A DNA stretch of 64,000 bases from Lithodes maja (Eukaryota > Arthropoda > Malacostraca > Decapoda > Lithodidae), in assembly GCA_037953745.1 (NCBI GenBank), contig JBAKBP010007168.1, positions 38,607 to 102,606 on the forward strand. The letters are read 5' to 3'. How positions within the stretch are numbered: the stretch's first letter is position 1; each line of letters begins with the position of its first letter. The notes under the pieces are model-generated. The model saw only the letters and a program-made list of their open reading frames with translations, did not search any database and was not told the DNA's origin. This document shows, one piece after another, positions 1 to 10,020 of this stretch. Made by a program: the position numbers and the translations under genes.

Positions 1-1482
1 AATCTTGGAGGGGTTGGGGGTCCAGTACTGATCCGTGAAGATTTTTAACATCTTCTTTTGTCCAAGGTGTATGCCGTTTCCCTCGTGGATGGCAATCATG
101 TAGTCGTGGGCAATGGTGGGGTCTAGGACTATGTGACCGGAGTCTGTGGCAAGTTGATCTCCCCAGCGAGTCAGTTTCCTGAAGACATTTAACGGTATCC
201 AGGGTGGTCTGATTCTTGTTTCCCAAGATTGAATTAGTGAGGGTGCTGGGGGGGAATTATGTTGGTGGATGGGGGTAAATAAGAGCTCAGTGTTTTGTAA
301 GGCGGCTAGGTTGGTGGGGGGGTCTTTCGGTACTGGCAAACGTGACAGGGCGTCTGCATTGGTGTGAAGTTTACCTGGACGATACTGTATTGTAAAATCG
401 TAGTCCTCTAGTGTCTCCCTCCAGCGAACCAAGATGGCTGAGTTGGTTTCGCACTTACGCAACCATTGCAAAGATTGATGGTCGGTTATTATACCGAGTT
501 TTGCGCCCAACACAAATGACCTGAAGTGGTTGAGTGCCCAAATGATCCCTAAGCACTCTCTCTTGGTGGCTGCATAATTCTGTTGGGCTTGGTTGAGTGT
601 GGAGCTGGCATACGCTATCACATGTTCCTCTCCGTCTCTTACTTGAGCTAAAACTGCACCAATGGCGTACAGAGATACGTCGGTATAAAGACGGAAAGGT
701 TTATGGTAATCAGGGAAAGCGACAATAGGGGCTTGGATCAGCTTTTGTTTCAAAGTGTTAAAAGCGAGGTCTCTTTCAGGTGTCCAGGTGAATGTGGTGT
801 CCTTGTGGGTGAGTTGGTGGAGGGGTCGGGCTATTGCGGCAAAGTGTGGGACGAAACGTCTGTAGTATGTGGCTAAACCTAGAAAAGAACGTACTCCTTT
901 AACGGTGGTGGGTGGGGGTTGGTTTTGTATGGCTTGAAGTTTCTTTGGGTCTGGTGCAATACCATGTTCAGATATTACGTGGCCGAGGAAATCTACCTTA
1001 TTTCGTGCAATCTCGCACTTTGAGGGTTTTAATTTCAACCCGGCGGCTCGGATTCTTTGAAGAACTTGTCTCAACCTGAGGAGGTGTTTTTCCCAGGTTT
1101 GTGAGTACACAATAATATCGTCTAGATACGCTAGGCAGGTTTCCCAGGTCAGGCCATGTAATACCGCTTCCATCAAACGGGAGAAAGTGGCGGGTCCGTT
1201 ACAGAGTCCAAAAGGTAGGACGTTAAATTCGTAGTGGTGGCCACCACTAGTGGAAAATGCTGTTTTTTCTTAGTCCTCTGCCTTGATAGGCACTTGCCAA
1301 TACCCTGCTTGCAAGTCGAGGGTAGTGAACCATCTGGATCCGTATAGGGAGTCAAGGGAATCGTCTATCCTGGGTAATGGCATAGCGTCCTTAATGGTTA
1401 CGTCATTCAATCTCCTGTAATCGACGCAAAAACGGGTTGACCCATCTTTCTTTTTTACTAGGACAACAGGGGAAGACCAGGG
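1..1482 (-). pseudogene. Gypsy pol: reverse transcriptase, RNase H, start of integrase (broken)
   Basis: The minus-strand translation shows RT motifs in order: SSPVVLVKKKDG, the CVDYRRLN-type motif, LDLQAGYWQVP, LPFGLCNGPATFSRLM and YLDDIIVYS (catalytic YxDD). These are followed by the connection domain (FLGLATYYRRFVPHF) and an RNase H domain with a TD...GAVL core and the TDHQSL motif. It ends in the H-x-GNGIHLG start of the integrase HHCC zinc domain. A TAA stop interrupts the frame at about 1271-1273, just after GYWQVP. A one-base shift near 1482 separates this part from the upstream RT start. The family would copy element RNA into DNA; this copy cannot make a full enzyme. Confidence 0.85.
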
Positions 1483-2791
1483 CTAATGGATGGGGTAGCA
1501 ATTCCGGCCTCTAACATCTCTTGGACTTGGCGTTCCTCTTCCTGGCGTTGTATGGGATTTTTTCTACGGGATGGTTGTCTTATGGGGGGGCCTGTGGTGT
1601 TAATGATGTGTTGTTCAACATCGGTCTGTCCGATTTCAGTGGGTTGTTGGGCAAACACGTCACTGAACTCTAGCAATAGTTCGTACATGCTGTGTTTTTG
1701 GTGGTCGGATAATGTGTCAGGGAGAGGGGGCAATTTGAGGCTGGTAGGGGTGTCATTGGAATCTATGGGGAGGTCATCAAAAGTTTCGAGGTCTCCTATG
1801 ATGAGGCCTTTTGGTAATGTCAGGGATTCTTCAGAGATATTTGCCACGAGAATGTGGTTGATGCGAGCAGACATGATGGCGGGTTGTAAGAGGCAACGAT
1901 TGGGGTTGGTGGACGTGGTAGTGGGGGAAAATATCATGTGAGTTTGGGGTATGGGTCGAAGGTTAACCCATTTTTGATGGCGGGGGGGAATTTGCCATTT
2001 ATCTTGAACTACAGCTGGGCTAATGATGGTGGGGGATCGACTGGTGAGCAGGTGCTCGGTACGCATAAGGGGGGGGGGGGGGGGGGATCACTTTGGTGGG
2101 GGTCACGCGTGAGGGGGGGATTAACGGCGCTTGTGGGAGGATCAGCGTGGTGAGGTGTGAGTGATTTAGAAAACGGAATTTGTTGGTGGGACTGCGGAGG
2201 GTTGGTGGGGGAAGAGTGAGGTATAGAACATGGGTTATTGGTGGAGGACTGATGTACTGATTTGTGGTTGTTAAAAGGACGAATTTGGGGAGTTTTGTCG
2301 GTGGCAGTGACGGTTTGTTTAGAGGTTATATGGGATTGGTGGTTTTGTCTGTCATGAGAGGGCGAGTCAAGTGTGGGGTTTTGAAGTTTTCTAGGGGTGT
2401 GAATTGTGTGGGGGTGGAAGGGAGCTACTGACGGAAAACTGTCACAAGGGGAATTTTGTTGGTGGGGGAATAGCTGAGCATTTCTGGGGGCATGGGGAAA
2501 ACATTGTTGGGTACATAGGTCGGCATTTTCCCTGGAAACACGTGTACATAAATATTTGGTAGAATGGTTTTTACATACATCAGAGTCTGCCCTGGAAACA
2601 TGGGAGGATTGATCCTGGACAGAGTTAGGAGAAATGGGGGGATTACCGAGAGGGAGTTGCTTGGACTTGTCTTCTTTCGTTTGTTGAGGCATTTTTTCAA
2701 CGAAATGAGTGATATTTTGAGAGAGCTCGGGGCAAGGGGAGGGGTTAGGAGTTACCTTAGTGCTAGCTGCAACTTGATAATCCTGACTCAA
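1458..2791 (-). pseudogene. Gypsy pol: Pro/His-rich linker and N-terminal RT start
   Basis: Two overlapping reading frames (2009-2791, then 1458-2066) link the protease to the RT. The first is very rich in Pro, Ser, His, Gln and Asn, with no recognisable fold. The second contains PLPDTLSDHQKHSMYELL and FSDVFAQQPTEIGQTDVEQHI, the usual lead-in to a Gypsy RT, and then RRKNPIQRQEEERQVQEMLE. The frame change near 2030-2060 lies at a run of G residues at 2070-2087 on the plus strand, suggesting an indel. The low-complexity linker is also present in the deleted relative at 62075-62480. Confidence 0.7.
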
Positions 2792-3264
2792 AGTTTGTTG
2801 AGGGGGGAGGTGTTTTTTCTTTTTGTGAATAGGTTTTTGCGTGATTGGTTTGTTAGAGACTTTGGGTTGGATTTTGTTTTGAATGAGATCAGCCTCTGGC
2901 CGCAGTCAACCTGGGCCTGGAGTTTTTGAAGGAGGTCAAGTCCAAGGAAACCATCGTAATGTTTACAGTGGGAGGAAAATACGGTGAACGGGTGATAACA
3001 ACGAGCATGGGGGGCAGGAGTAGTTACTGACAGAGGCAAAGTGTCTCCTAGGAGATTTAAGTAGGTATCAGCAGCTGAGATTAGTTCTGATTTGGTAGGT
3101 AACAAGGGGCCAAATAGTCGGTGGTGTTGATCATAATAAGACTTGAACAAACATGACTTGGCAGCTCCCGTGTCGATTAACAAGCGGACAGGAATGTCCT
3201 TGATTTTGGCCATGTAGTAAATGGGGGCAGTGCGGTCAGTTATGGCATACCCCGCCGAAGCCAT
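2788..3264 (-). CDS. Retropepsin-like aspartic protease of Gypsy element
   Basis: A 158-residue frame starting MASAGYAITD. It has the aspartic protease signature LLIDTGAAKSC at about residues 31-41 and a later HYDGFLGLDLLQKL segment that fits the ILG-type flap/core motif. Such proteases cleave the element's Gag-Pol polyprotein. The frame begins just after the gag stop (about 3284), in a different frame, so in an active relative it was probably reached by frameshift or reinitiation. It is open throughout but belongs to a defective element. The last part runs into the basic/Asn-rich start of the linker. Confidence 0.75.
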   Translation of the reverse strand: MASAGYAITDRTAPIYYMAKIKDIPVRLLIDTGAAKSCLFKSYYDQHHRLFGPLLPTKSELISAADTYLNLLGDTLPLSVTTPAPHARCYHPFTVFSSHCKHYDGFLGLDLLQKLQAQVDCGQRLISFKTKSNPKSLTNQSRKNLFTKRKNTSPLNKL

Positions 3265-3281
3265 CGTGGGCGGGGGGTACT

Positions 3282-4027
3282 TTAAAAATCCTGGGAGTCG
3301 GTATCTACCTCCTCCAGGGTTTCCTCGGTATCGTCTGAGGTCATGATAGGGGCTATTTCTCCGGTGTGCATTTCCTCCATTTCTTCCTCTTGTCCCAACT
3401 CCTCTTCATTTACAGAAATGCGAGGAGTAAAGGGGCGAGGTTTGGCAGAGTCACAAATTTGATGGAGGGCACACTGAGCACTACAGGCAGGGAAATCATA
3501 GGTGTTGATAATTACTAATGTATGGTTTTTTACTTTGGTAGGTGTTGTAGGTTTTGTTCCGGTTGAAGATTCTGCGTGGCTGGGTAGGTTGGAACCGGGG
3601 CCTACTGGGTTGGGGCTTGCCGGAAGGGTAGGTCGGTCTGTTGTGGAAGGATGAGGATGGGTAGGCATTCTTGGAGTTGAAGGTTTGGGCCTTGGGGTTT
3701 TGGTTGTCGAGGTGCTGCGGGTGCGTTGAAAACCTCTTTATTACAGCGATTTGGGTGGGTGTTTCTGTGCGCACGGCCAAAATACGTCGGATCGTGATGA
3801 GATCTTTTTGATATCCGACGAAATCGTGCACACGGAAATTATATTTTACTGCTGAGGGCAATATTGATACAAGGTTGACCAGAATCTGCTGCTCTTGCTG
3901 GATTCTGGTCAATGTGGGGAAAGACACTTTTATATGTTGGGCGATCTTATTCACTGTGGCATCTAGATCGCCTTCGAATTTAGTGTCTTGGATACGGGTG
4001 TGGGCCACGAAAACGCCCAACGAAGGC
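3282..4027 (-). pseudogene. Gypsy gag, C-terminal part
   Basis: Residues from GVFVAHTRIQDTKF through a helical capsid-like stretch (VNKIAQHIKVSFPTLTRIQQ), then a basic Asn/Pro/Arg-rich tail typical of nucleocapsid regions. There is no clean CCHC knuckle; a Cys cluster CSAQCALHQIC lies near 3460-3490 instead. The acidic C-terminus (EEELGQEEEMEE) ends at the stop near 3284. A one-base shift near 3530 separates the two frames (3496-4020 and 3282-3668). The upstream half of gag continues at 4664 beyond the inserted TTAA element. Confidence 0.65.
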
Positions 4028-4663
4028 TTAACCTAACAAGTGCGCATGGGGGTAATTGAAAACGTCCCCCTGTGCTGACGTATTTGAGGTGTTTCCGTCA
4101 CTAAAATATTCATTGTACCATTAATAGCATTAATAATTATCCATATGCGCCTATTATGGGTTGATTATAAAGGTATTAACTTGAAACAACAATAAAACGA
4201 GTGAAAACAGCGTTTGGATGGTCAAAATCGGAGATATAGCCCGCGAGTTGTATAATGTATGGGTGAGGCAAACTGCTTTCCCGCCAATTTCCCCCAAGGC
4301 CACTGAGACACAGTCGATCGATACTCTCTCTCTCTCTCTTGCACTCGCTTGCCATCAGTGATGACAACACCCTGCTTGCAACTCGCTAATGTTAGCACGA
4401 AAATATACCTCAGAATAAGGGAATAATAGGGAAAATAGGTGATAACTGAAGGAGAGGAGGAAAGTGGGGAAGGAGGGGAGGTAGAGGACTGAGATTTTGC
4501 ATGGCCCAGGGGCCAAAAAAAAAATAAAAAAATAAAAAAATAAAAATATATATTTTTTTTTTTTCGATGTCAAAAGTTGATTTTTTATTTTACTTACTCT
4601 CAAGAGTCTTCCCGCAGTCCGCCGGGGGAACTCTTAAGAGTCTCCCCGCAGCTCCCAGGTTAA
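4028..4663 (+). mobile_element. TTAA miniature element, family A, complete (A1)
   Basis: Bounded by TTAA at 4028-4031 and 4660-4663. The left end begins TTAACCTAACAAGTGCGC; the right end reads inward as TTAACC(T/C)GGGAGCTGCGG. The interior has a (CT)n tract, a run of A residues and the segment TCGATGTCAAAAGTTGA. Removing the insert and one TTAA restores an open gag frame on the minus strand (EAIKPSLGVFVAHT), so the insertion is exact. TTAA duplication is the hallmark of piggyBac-superfamily elements. The element has no credible coding capacity. Confidence 0.85.
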
Positions 4664-4889
4664 TGGCTTCTATCACTATTGGGCGAAATTCGTCCCATGT
4701 GAGAGCAGGGTGCACTTGGTAGGCAACCAGGGAAATGGCTTTTCCCAGGTGCGTTAATGTCACGGCTATCTTTTCTGCGTCCGTGGTATAAACTAGGTCA
4801 AGTACGGGTTTCACTATGTCCATGAACGTTTCGATCTCGTAAGTTTCCCCATCATAATGTGGGATGGGGATGTGAGAACGGTGCGCCAT
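4664..4889 (-). pseudogene. Gypsy gag, N-terminal part
   Basis: Starts at an ATG whose complement is at 4887-4889 (MAHRSHIPIPHYDGETYEIE). It continues ETFMDIVKPVLDLVYTTDAEKIAVTLTHLGKAI and reaches the TTAA insertion at VIEAI. The segment after ETFMDIVKPV is clearly similar to the gag fragment at 62618-63136 (DIIKPVYDVVFYNDREKIAW). I take it as the capsid N-terminal domain of a Gypsy Gag. Roughly 80 bases separate the LTR end from this ATG, as expected for a short leader. Confidence 0.65.
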
Positions 4890-4970
4890 GATGTTATCGT
4901 GTTCTGGCTGTTCCAAACTTGCAATGCAATGCAACCTTTTATCCGAATCAAGAACCACCGCTGCCGCCAA

Positions 4971-5219
4971 TGTTATGCCCTGTTTTTCTACAGGATTAAC
5001 TTGGGTAATGTGAGTTCTAACTAACTGGGTATAGAAGGCTGCATGCACAAAACAAGGTATGAGGAATAGAGAACACAAAATAAACACACGGTAACACGAC
5101 ACACGATCACTTTTATTTAGGGACACACTTCTATATGTTGTTTGATGATGATTAATCTGACGCATAAGAAGATATGAATATTTGTACAAGACAATTTATA
5201 GAAGTTAAACAAACTAGCA
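4971..5219 (-). repeat. Partial 5' LTR of the minus-strand Gypsy element
   Basis: On the minus strand this ends GGGCATAACA and is followed by TTGGCGGCAGCGG, a plausible primer-binding site. The first 130 bp or so (plus strand TGTTATGCCCTG onward) match 63314-63450 next to the second gag copy, supporting a shared LTR boundary. The outer edge is unclear because a TTAA composite is inserted at 5220. Confidence 0.55.
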
Positions 5220-5956
5220 TTAACCCGGGAACTGCGGGGAGACTCTTAAGAGTTCCCCCGGCGGACTGCGGGGAGACTCTTATGAGTGAGTGAAAAAAAA
5301 AATCAACTTTTGACATCGAAAAAAAAAAAAAAAAGTGCGCACGGGGGTAATTGAAAACCTCCCCCTGTGCTGACGTATTTGAGGTGTTTCCGTCACTAAA
5401 ATATTCATTGTACCATTAATAGCATTAATAATTATCCATATGCGCCTATTATGGGTTGATTATAAAGGTATTAACCTGAAACAACAATAAAACGAGTGAA
5501 AACAGCGTTTGGATGGTCAAAATCGGAGATATAGCCCGCGAGTTGTATAATGTATGGGTGAGGCAAGCTACCTTCCCGCCAATTTTCCCCAAGGCCACTG
5601 CGACACAGTCGATCGATACTCTCTCTCTCTCTCTTGCACTCGATTGCCATCAGTGATGACAACACCCTGCTTGCAACTCGCTAATGTTAGCACGAAAATA
5701 TACCTCAGAATAAGGGAATAATAGGGAAAATAGGTGATAACTGAGGGATAGGAGGAAAGTGGGGAAGGAGGGGAGGTAGAGGACTGAGATTTTGCATGGC
5801 CCAGGGGCCAAACAAAAATAAAAAAATAAAAAAATAATTTTTTTTTTTTTTTTTTTTCGATGTCAAAAGTTGATTTTTAATTTTACTTACTCAGGAGAGT
5901 CTTCCCGCAGTCCGCCGGGGGAACTCTTAAGAGTCTCCCTGCAGCTCCCGGGTTAA
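5220..5956. mobile_element. TTAA family A snapback composite (A2)
   Basis: Both ends carry the same A right-end sequence in inverted orientation: TTAACCCGGGAACTGCGGGG on the left and the complement on the right. This gives inverted repeats of about 110 bp that include GTCAAAAGTTGA. The left inverted part ends in a poly(A) run at about 5320-5333, directly joined to a family A body starting at AAGTGCGCACGGGGG without its own TTAA. It looks like a rearranged family A element whose two termini are both copies of the right end. Confidence 0.75.
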
Positions 5957-7970
5957 TAAGTGAATCTCTACATAGCACTGTAACACTGTAGTACTGATAG
6001 AGTGAATCTTGGGTCGTATTTGATTGGTCTGGTCCTGGTTATCTTGCATCCGTGAGGTTGGGGGCTAGCGACTGGTTCCGCGGCCATCCAGATGGTCCAT
6101 ATGTAGAAGTTCTCAAGACGGATCTCTTGGCGATCGTTGCTGGCTACACTCTTATATACCCACTGGTTTATGTGAAGGTTATAAGGTGCACGTAGATGTC
6201 TTTTACGTGGACAGATGCTTCTATATCAATCTGCCACGGAGTCTGCCGGCTCTGGAACTCAATTCTCAGGAACAACACAAGGGCAGAGCTAGAGGTCAAC
6301 TTAAGGGGGCCAGCCACTGGTTGGTGTCTATCTTTCAACTGATTTTACTGGGGGCTGGAGCTTGGTTTATAGGCTCGGTTTTGGACCCTGTAGGCCATAG
6401 GGATCTCAAGTTTTTATGGATTTATTTGAGCTCTCAATGGATACAGGAACTAGGTAAGGTGGTGATTACTGTTGTGGCACATGGCTATATGGAGCCTTCA
6501 TAATGTGATATAACTGAGCCTTAGTAAGAGGTACTATTTTGGCTATACTGGAAGTATTTAGGGGAGAGAGACTGGATCTACTTTGCGAGGAGGATTGGGA
6601 CAGCTGTGATAGGAGCGTTTCTCTTATATTACTCAGTCTTCATTCTATGGTATAGCTGAGGTGCTAATTAGATTGTTCAGTCTTCATTCTATGGTATAGC
6701 TGAGGTGCTAATTTGGTTATCAGAGTATGCAAGAAAGGTTAATGGGTTATTGGGGGTTAATAGAGGTTAGTAAAGGTGTTAGTCATACATGGTTAGTTCA
6801 TTGATAGGAAGAATTCCTGTGCTACCTGGCAATGACCCGGAAGTCAAAACAGGGGTCAGGTATACCTCCGCAGGGGTCGGGGTCTCCCTCCTCGGGTGGG
6901 TGAAAGGGGTAGGGGCGCGTCCCTTCTCTGTGATGGTCGTCGGGGTGGCTGTAGCTGGGGGCTTGCCATATCACAAGGGTTTGTAATAACCCTCTGTTTA
7001 TGAGACAGATGTGGGTGTTCGTAATACCAAAACCGAAGGTGCCTTGATCAGCTGGTTTACTTGGTTAGGTTGTTAATTGCACGGGTGGTTGGATGTGGTG
7101 GAGACTGGTGCTAACTCTGCCACATTGATCTGGAAGTATGGCAATAGAAGTTAGTCACTGGTGAGGCAGCTAGCCTCGCACGGACGATCATTTGGTACAG
7201 GGTTGTGAATTGGTTGTGAGGGAATAGATGGCATGCAAAGGGTTAGTAAAGTTCTAATGGTGTTCCTTTCTACTGGGGGAAGGTAGGCTGGATAGGAGTA
7301 TATATACAAAAGGTTTGAGAATGTTAGTAACGGAAAAGTTAAGGATATTCAGGGGGTATGCTGGAGAGGCTAGGTCAGAAGGGAGTTGAGGAGCGTGGGG
7401 GGGGGGGGGGGTTAACGAGAGGGAGAGGGTTAAGGGGGGTTACGTGGGAGTTTGACCCTAAGGTCTCTGGGCGTAGGGGTGGCATTAGACTACAGTTGGT
7501 ATCGTAGCCTGGGGGTTAATGACAGGGAAGGTATGTTAGCCAAACACTACCGGGGGATGAGCAATATGGGGTGGTATATGAGTCTGGAAAGGATAGAATC
7601 ATGTGGACTGTGGGGCTGTGGGGAAGAGGAGGTTAACTGTAGGTGTGTGCTTGACTGTGGATAAAAGTAGAGAAAAACATGGTGTATTATTACTCGTCAA
7701 TACGATGGTTATGGACACTGTTAATCTGACACTATTTCTTGCTGACCTAGTTGTTCCTGGGAACTGCGTTTTCTATGACATATACACCAAAGAAAGCGGC
7801 AGTTCGTAGGGGTAGCTTCGGTATTGTTTCGTGGTGGAAATGCGTCGAGACAATGGTAAACGAGGGTTGTGTATACAATCTCTGGTTGGGATAAGAATTA
7901 GAGTTACTGCATGGTGGCTATCATCTTCAGTCATTTCTGTCTAGGTCTTACAGGAATAATGGTTATATAT
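5957..7970. other. No gene recognised; G/T-rich repeat-like DNA
   Basis: No reading frame here resembles a known family. A tandem duplication of about 45 bp (CAGTCTTCATTCTATGGT unit) occurs near 6636-6718, and a run of G residues near 7398-7410. The next element inserted at 7971. I could not assign this stretch; it may be the remains of another element, continued at 18505. Confidence 0.4.
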
Positions 7971-9780
7971 TGTGACGCACCCCAGTGCTTTGCAACGCAA
8001 CCTGATTGTACTCCTTGGTACTCGACTGTACCGCCCGTGATCTGGCTACCGTCAGCCGCAATGTATATTGAGTGTGACAACTTATAACTATGTTCTTTGT
8101 ATCTCTGCAAAGGTCTCGTCATGTGCTAACCAGTGGTGGGTTTTGTTTTAAGCCATGTCGAGACCTTCCATTTAATATGTAGTATCAATAGAGAAGTTGA
8201 TAGATAAGACAATGGGAGTTCAGAGAGAGAGAGTGAGTTAGGCTTCAGAGCAAGAGGGTAGCAACGCGCCACGCTGCCGGCCGGGTGGGTTGCCAGACGT
8301 ATGGACTGGTTGGCAGCCCTGCGCTTATAGCTAGGCGCGACAGGGTTGGTAGTCCATTTTTGCCTGCCTACGCTGCCTGGGCTGGGCCCATGTTGTCGTA
8401 CAGTACACTGCCTGGAGGCTGGCTGCGTGTTCCATGACCAGGTTGCCTAGAACCTTTGAGATTCTAACATCCCTTGCCCTCTCTCCCAACTTCTCACTGT
8501 TGCACTCTTTCTCTCTGACGACATTACTCTCATTTCATTCTTCTCTCTATTTAAATGCATAACCTTCCCTTGAGGTCCTAAAGGAGTTTCAGCACTCACC
8601 TCTCGTATTACTCTTAGGACAAGCATATATTTACATGTATTAGATTTAAGGGGTTAATGTGAACAGCGATCTTCTTGATGAGGATAGTTGGTGAACGTTC
8701 TACATGTTCACGAGTTATATGCCCCGCTCATCATCCCATTTGTGACTAGACTGGTGCCATGTGTAAGAGCCCGACCATGCCCAGGAGTTGTCTGTAGAGG
8801 GACGAGGACTTAGCCTTGATTTGCATACCGAGCCAGGAGCGAGTGTAGTACCCGAGACTACAGCTCGCTCGTAGTGCCGGTATAGTAGAGTAACGTAATT
8901 TATCTGTCCTTGTGTTCTCTACAGTCTTTTCCTGGGTTCTCGCTTTTGGTGCTGGGACTCGTTGTTCCTGTGACTTGGCCTGCTAGCTAGAACACATGGG
9001 GATGATGAGTGGGATATATCTTTATTTTACTATGCATTGCAGCTCTCTTTAAGTATATGTATGTAACCCTTTACAATACACATTACTCACACACAAGACA
9101 ACACTATTAATACTTTCATGTATCAATTAACTGCACTGTCGTTTTGCTGCTGTGTCCGGAGTTCTGTTGCGTAGGGCGCATACGGACTCGGAGGGGAGAC
9201 AGAGTGAGAGAAGCGAAGTAGCCTATGCGGTAGTAGGCTACCGGCGCAGTACTGTTGCCTGCAACCTTTTTGTTATTCCAAGAATAGATTCATTATTATA
9301 ATAAGTGACTACTATTTATGTTCCTCCCATGTGTATTATTAGGTATCTACTGGATCATGAACATCTTGTATGCTACATGCTAGTGCATGTTAGTAGGGGA
9401 CAGTTATTGTAGTGCACGCGCTTTCAAGTAGGCGTGTACATTTGTCATTTAGCATTTCACTGTCATACCTTTAGCCTGCTTCTATTCTACATTATTAGAG
9501 GCTTAATATTAACGTAGTTTCTTGAGTATTGCATTTCTTTAGTAATAACGTAACCTATAAATGTCTGAGGGAGTTTAGCCTCATAGCCTACCCCTGTTAT
9601 ACACTTTCGCCGAGTTAAGGTACCTCGTTACCGTAGACGATAACTCTGTAGGGCGTTGGTGCTTTTGTTGTCTGGAGCATATAGTATTTGGGACTGGAAT
9701 CGAGCGTGTCGTTGTCACTTAAGCCATTTCTGTCCTACGATCAAGAATCCCGAATATGTATTGCCGATCCAGCCGTAACA
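7971..9780 (+). repeat. 5' LTR, copy 2
   Basis: Direct repeat partner of 16691-18500, with TG...CA ends. It should carry promoter and polyadenylation functions, but I did not identify a TATA box or poly(A) signal with certainty. The region near 8010-8070 differs from the corresponding part of the other copy's LTR, which has an 18-bp triplication there. Confidence 0.92.
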
Positions 9781-9783
9781 AAA

Positions 9784-9800
9784 TGGCGACCTTGCACAAG
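9784..9800 (+). promoter_or_regulatory. Primer-binding site, copy 2
   Basis: TGGCGACCTTGCAC begins three bases after the LTR end. TGG at this place is the usual complement of a tRNA CCA end. The first eight bases fit the type of site described for some arthropod Gypsy elements primed by tRNA-Arg, but I did not verify the tRNA. Confidence 0.6.
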
Positions 9801-10020
9801 ATTTAGTAGTATCCTATCACATGTTTTTTGGAGAACTATTCTATGCTACCTAGTAGAGCTGGCTAAAATTTTCTTGCATATTGGAGGAATTTTTATTGTG
9901 TCATTATTGTATTGGTGGACTTGCAGATTGTTTCGTTAGGTGTCTAGAGTAGAGTCATTCAAGCATCTTTAACATTTTGTGAGTCGAGACTGCAATTAGT
10001 AATAAGCACTTTTTTTTTTT

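Larger units (their letters stand above)
1..5219 (-). mobile_element. Ty3/Gypsy LTR retrotransposon, decayed, cut by window edge
   Basis: Read on the minus strand from high to low coordinates, this gives an LTR end, a primer-site-like stretch, gag, protease, a long Pro/His-rich linker, reverse transcriptase, RNase H and the first part of an integrase zinc domain that runs off position 1. That is the ordinary Ty3/Gypsy order. Gag is split by a TTAA miniature element (4028-4663), and pol carries frameshifts and a nonsense codon, so the copy cannot be autonomous. A related, deleted copy of its gag and linker lies at 62075-63313. The 3' LTR is outside the window. Confidence 0.85.

Noticed and set aside
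3530..3545. AAAAAAC in the broken Gypsy gag as a programmed frameshift
   Set aside because: The frame change there is +1, not the -1 this heptamer supports, and the copy has other lesions.
4176..4370. A 64-codon reading frame conserved in most family A copies (MLSSLMA...)
   Set aside because: The copies are nearly identical, so the frame is conserved passively. It starts at a non-ATG codon, runs through a (CT)n tract and resembles no protein.
6186..6503. 105-codon frame with a hydrophobic stretch
   Set aside because: No family resemblance, no supporting context, and a neighbouring region rich in repeats; not enough to call a gene.
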